Assembly: GCA_023427125.1 (NCBI GenBank)
Contig: JAEZBP010000509.1
Coordinates: 1-8,005, forward strand
Length of the DNA stretch: 8,005 bases
Direction: 5' to 3'
Source of the DNA: Pseudomonadota bacterium
GTDB lineage: Bacteria > Myxococcota_A > Polyangia > Polyangiales > Sandaracinaceae
Position numbers and translations under genes: made by a program. The notes beneath the pieces are model-generated. The model worked only from the letters and a program-made list of their open reading frames with translations, was not told the DNA's origin and did not search any database. Positions 6,129-8,005 of this stretch are shown here, in pieces (the first letter of the stretch is position 1; the number at the start of each line of letters is the position of its first letter).

Positions 6129-8005
6129 GGCTGCTTCCTCAGCGTCTTGAGCTTGCCGAGGCTCGCGGGGTGCTTGCGGCGGACGCGGCGCTCCTCGGCG
6201 GGGCCGCAGACCGGGCGGTAGTCGCAGCGCGCGCACTCGCCCTCGGCGGGCGCGGCCGGCAAGAAGCCGCGCTCGAGGTGGTGGGCGAGCGTGCTCTCGA
6301 CGAGCTCGATCGCGTGGCGCGCCTCGTCGTCGAGCGGCACCGAGCGCTGCTCGAAGCGGCCGCGGGAGGTGCAGTAGTAGAGGCGGCCGCCGAGGACCGT
6401 GTGGTTCGGGTAGAGCGCCTCGAGCGCGCGCGCGTAGAGGACCGGCTGGAGCACGCGGCCGCCGGCGATGACGCGCGGGCTGGCCACCGTGGCGCCGGTC
6501 TTGTGATCGGTCGCGCGCAGGGCTCCGTCCTCGCGCTCCTCCACCAGATCGATCGCGCCGCGCAGCGTCATCGTGTCGGAGACCGGGAGCGGCTCGGGCA
6601 CGCTCGCGCGATCGTGGCCCGCGTCCTTCGGGATGCCGAACGCGAGCTCGAAGGCGATGGGCTTCCACTCGGGGTGCGCGGCCATGCGGTGGAGCCACTC
6701 GATCAGATCGCTCCTGACCTCGTCCACCGCGTCGCGCCACACCCGCTCGATCGCGGGCACCAGCCGCTCGCGGTAGCGCGCCTCGAGCTCGTCGAGCACC
6801 GCCGTCGCGACGCGCCGCGCCGCCGCCACGTCGCCCACCGGCAGGAGGCCCTCGTCGCGCAGGCGCGAGAGGATGCGCGCCTGCGCCTCGTGGATCAGCG
6901 AGCCGCGCTCGCGCGGATCGAGCGTCTCGATCGCCTCGGGCACCTCGCGCGGCGCGAGCTTCACGATGGAGCGCAGGTAGAAGCGATAGGGGCAGGCCGC
7001 GAGCTGCTCGAGCGCGGTGGCGGAGTAGGGCCGCTCGCGCGGGTGGTGCGCCGCGAGGATCGCGCGGGCCTCCTCGCCCGGCTTCACCATTCCGTCGGCG
7101 CGCATCCACTGCTCGCTCCAGCGCGCGAAGCGAGCGCGCAGCGCGCGGGCGAGGTGCGGGTTCGCGCTCATCAGGTAGCGCGCGGCGCCCCGCGCTTCTT
7201 CGGGCGTGCGCTCGTGCAGCACCTCGTGGAGGACCGCCAGATCGTACTCGGCGCCGTCGATCGCGTCGCTCGGGCGCTCGGGCGCCGGCCAGGCCATCCG
7301 CGCGGCGCCGGCCTCCTCGGCGCGCCTCGCGAGCGCCTCGAAGGAGGGCAGCTCGCCCTCGATCGCGCGGAGCACCTCGAGCGCATAGAACGAGGGCACG
7401 CGCGGGCGGCCTCGCTCGGTGTCGAGGCGCGGATAGCTGAGGACCACGCGCTCGGTGGCGGCGCCGATCGCGAGCCGCAGCGCGAGCCGCTCGTCGGCCA
7501 CGCGCGTCTCGGTGGTCTGCAGATCCTGCGAGAGCGGCTTGCGCGCGGCGTCGAGGAGGATCGGATCCTCGATCACCTTCTTCGGGAAGACCTTCTCGGC
7601 GAGGCCGGGGATGAAGACGAGCTCGAAGGAGAGGCCGCGCGCCTCGGCGATCGACGCGACGTAGAGCTTGCCGGCGGGCGAGCCGCTCGGGGCCTGGACC
7701 ATCTCGCTGAGGCGCGGGCCGAGGACGAGCGCGACCTCCGTCAGGCCGACCGGGCCGATCGGGCCCATCGGCGCGAGCTCGCGCAGCACCGACAGCACGC
7801 GCGCCGGATCGCGGATCGCGCGCTCGGCGAGCGCGCTCAGGTGCTCGCCCCACTCGCCCCAGCTCGCGCGGGCAGGCAAGGCGTCGAGGCTCTCGAGCAG
7901 CGGGAGCGCGAAGGCCGCGAGGTGCGCCAGGTCGCGGCGCTGCCGCGCGAGGCGCTGCGCGGCGGGATCGTCGGGATCCTCGAGCGCGGCGCGCTGCGTC
8001 TCGAG
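6125..8005 (-). CDS. addB: AddB-like PD-(D/E)XK nuclease subunit (partial, N-terminus off the right edge)
   Basis: The frame is open to the window edge, leaving 626 visible residues; the natural start is not present. The first part carries a degenerate helicase-like segment, VASIAEARGLSFELVFIPGL (visible about 116-135), followed by ADERLALRLAIGAATERVVLSYP, as in the inactive C-terminal motor half of AddB/RecC. Then comes a nuclease domain: YSATALEQLAACPYRFYL with C339, GSLIHEA 368-374, GAID with D486, ATDHKTG with D500 and K502, and QPVLYA 520-525. It closes with C-x2-C-x5-C (C591, C594, C600). That triplet plus C339 matches the four-cysteine Fe-S staple that stabilises the AddB nuclease. It is translationally coupled to the addA-like gene downstream. 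Whether its N-terminal ATPase motif is intact cannot be seen here. Confidence 0.85.
   Translation of the reverse strand, partial: LETQRAALEDPDDPAAQRLARQRRDLAHLAAFALPLLESLDALPARASWGEWGEHLSALAERAIRDPARVLSVLRELAPMGPIGPVGLTEVALVLGPRLSEMVQAPSGSPAGKLYVASIAEARGLSFELVFIPGLAEKVFPKKVIEDPILLDAARKPLSQDLQTTETRVADERLALRLAIGAATERVVLSYPRLDTERGRPRVPSFYALEVLRAIEGELPSFEALARRAEEAGAARMAWPAPERPSDAIDGAEYDLAVLHEVLHERTPEEARGAARYLMSANPHLARALRARFARWSEQWMRADGMVKPGEEARAILAAHHPRERPYSATALEQLAACPYRFYLRSIVKLAPREVPEAIETLDPRERGSLIHEAQARILSRLRDEGLLPVGDVAAARRVATAVLDELEARYRERLVPAIERVWRDAVDEVRSDLIEWLHRMAAHPEWKPIAFELAFGIPKDAGHDRASVPEPLPVSDTMTLRGAIDLVEEREDGALRATDHKTGATVASPRVIAGGRVLQPVLYARALEALYPNHTVLGGRLYYCTSRGRFEQRSVPLDDEARHAIELVESTLAHHLERGFLPAAPAEGECARCDYRPVCGPAEERRVRRKHPASLGKLKTLRKQP
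6134..6140 (-). promoter_or_regulatory. Ribosome binding site for the addA-like gene
   Basis: On the minus strand GAGGAAG lies 5 nt before GTG 6128 and 11 nt before GTG 6122. It falls inside the last codons of the addB-like gene and favours 6128 as the start. Confidence 0.6.

Noticed and set aside
3213..6221. Very long + strand open frame (about 1000 codons) opposite the addA-like gene
   Set aside because: It is the antisense shadow of a GC3-rich gene: the product is monotonous Ala/Arg/Glu/Leu with no motifs, while the opposite strand has a full set of helicase and nuclease motifs.
6128..7853. Extension of the addA frame upstream to about 7853 as one 1722-residue protein
   Set aside because: The added part is Arg/Ala/Gly-rich out-of-frame translation of the addB-like gene; real sense begins at GTG 6128.

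Overview
The window is very GC-rich, with G or C dominating third codon positions. Gene content suggests a Myxococcota (deltaproteobacterial) chromosome, perhaps Polyangiales/Sandaracinaceae. That assignment is an inference from composition and from the LysM/peptidoglycan-binding module type; no taxonomic marker is present.

Left part, + strand (1-2456): a short operon that looks like the 3' end of a type VI secretion (T6SS) VgrG/PAAR-type effector module. It has three pieces. First is the last 72 codons of a protein ending in a small beta-rich 'carboxypeptidase-regulatory-like' domain of the kind found at the tail of VgrG-type proteins. Second, overlapping it by 4 nt, is a LysM plus peptidoglycan-binding protein broken by one extra G in a G run at 462-466. 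Third, 2 nt after that stop, is a 511-residue protein with a complete set of endonuclease/exonuclease/phosphatase (EEP, DNase I-like) motifs. The EEP gene is a mosaic: a GC-rich start, a distinctly AT-richer catalytic body with rare codons, and a GC-rich acidic tail with a 48-bp tandem repeat and a basic, NLS-like last dozen residues. It is the best candidate for something new here: a putative secreted nuclease or phosphatase effector with a large helical insertion inside the fold and no recognisable immunity gene next to it.

Middle (2457-2684): a 228-bp gap between convergent genes with no convincing gene. It holds several inverted repeats, including a 10-bp pair whose arms sit almost against the two opposing stop codons.

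Right part, - strand (2685-8005): a two-gene operon for an AddAB-type double-strand-break repair helicase-nuclease. The addB-like gene runs in from the right edge (N-terminus outside the window) and ends in a PD-(D/E)XK nuclease with the four-cysteine Fe-S signature. The addA-like gene follows with a 4-nt GTGA overlap and is complete (1147 aa), with all superfamily 1A helicase motifs and a C-terminal nuclease. This is housekeeping recombination machinery. The convergent gap is therefore probably the border between core genome and an accessory T6SS island.
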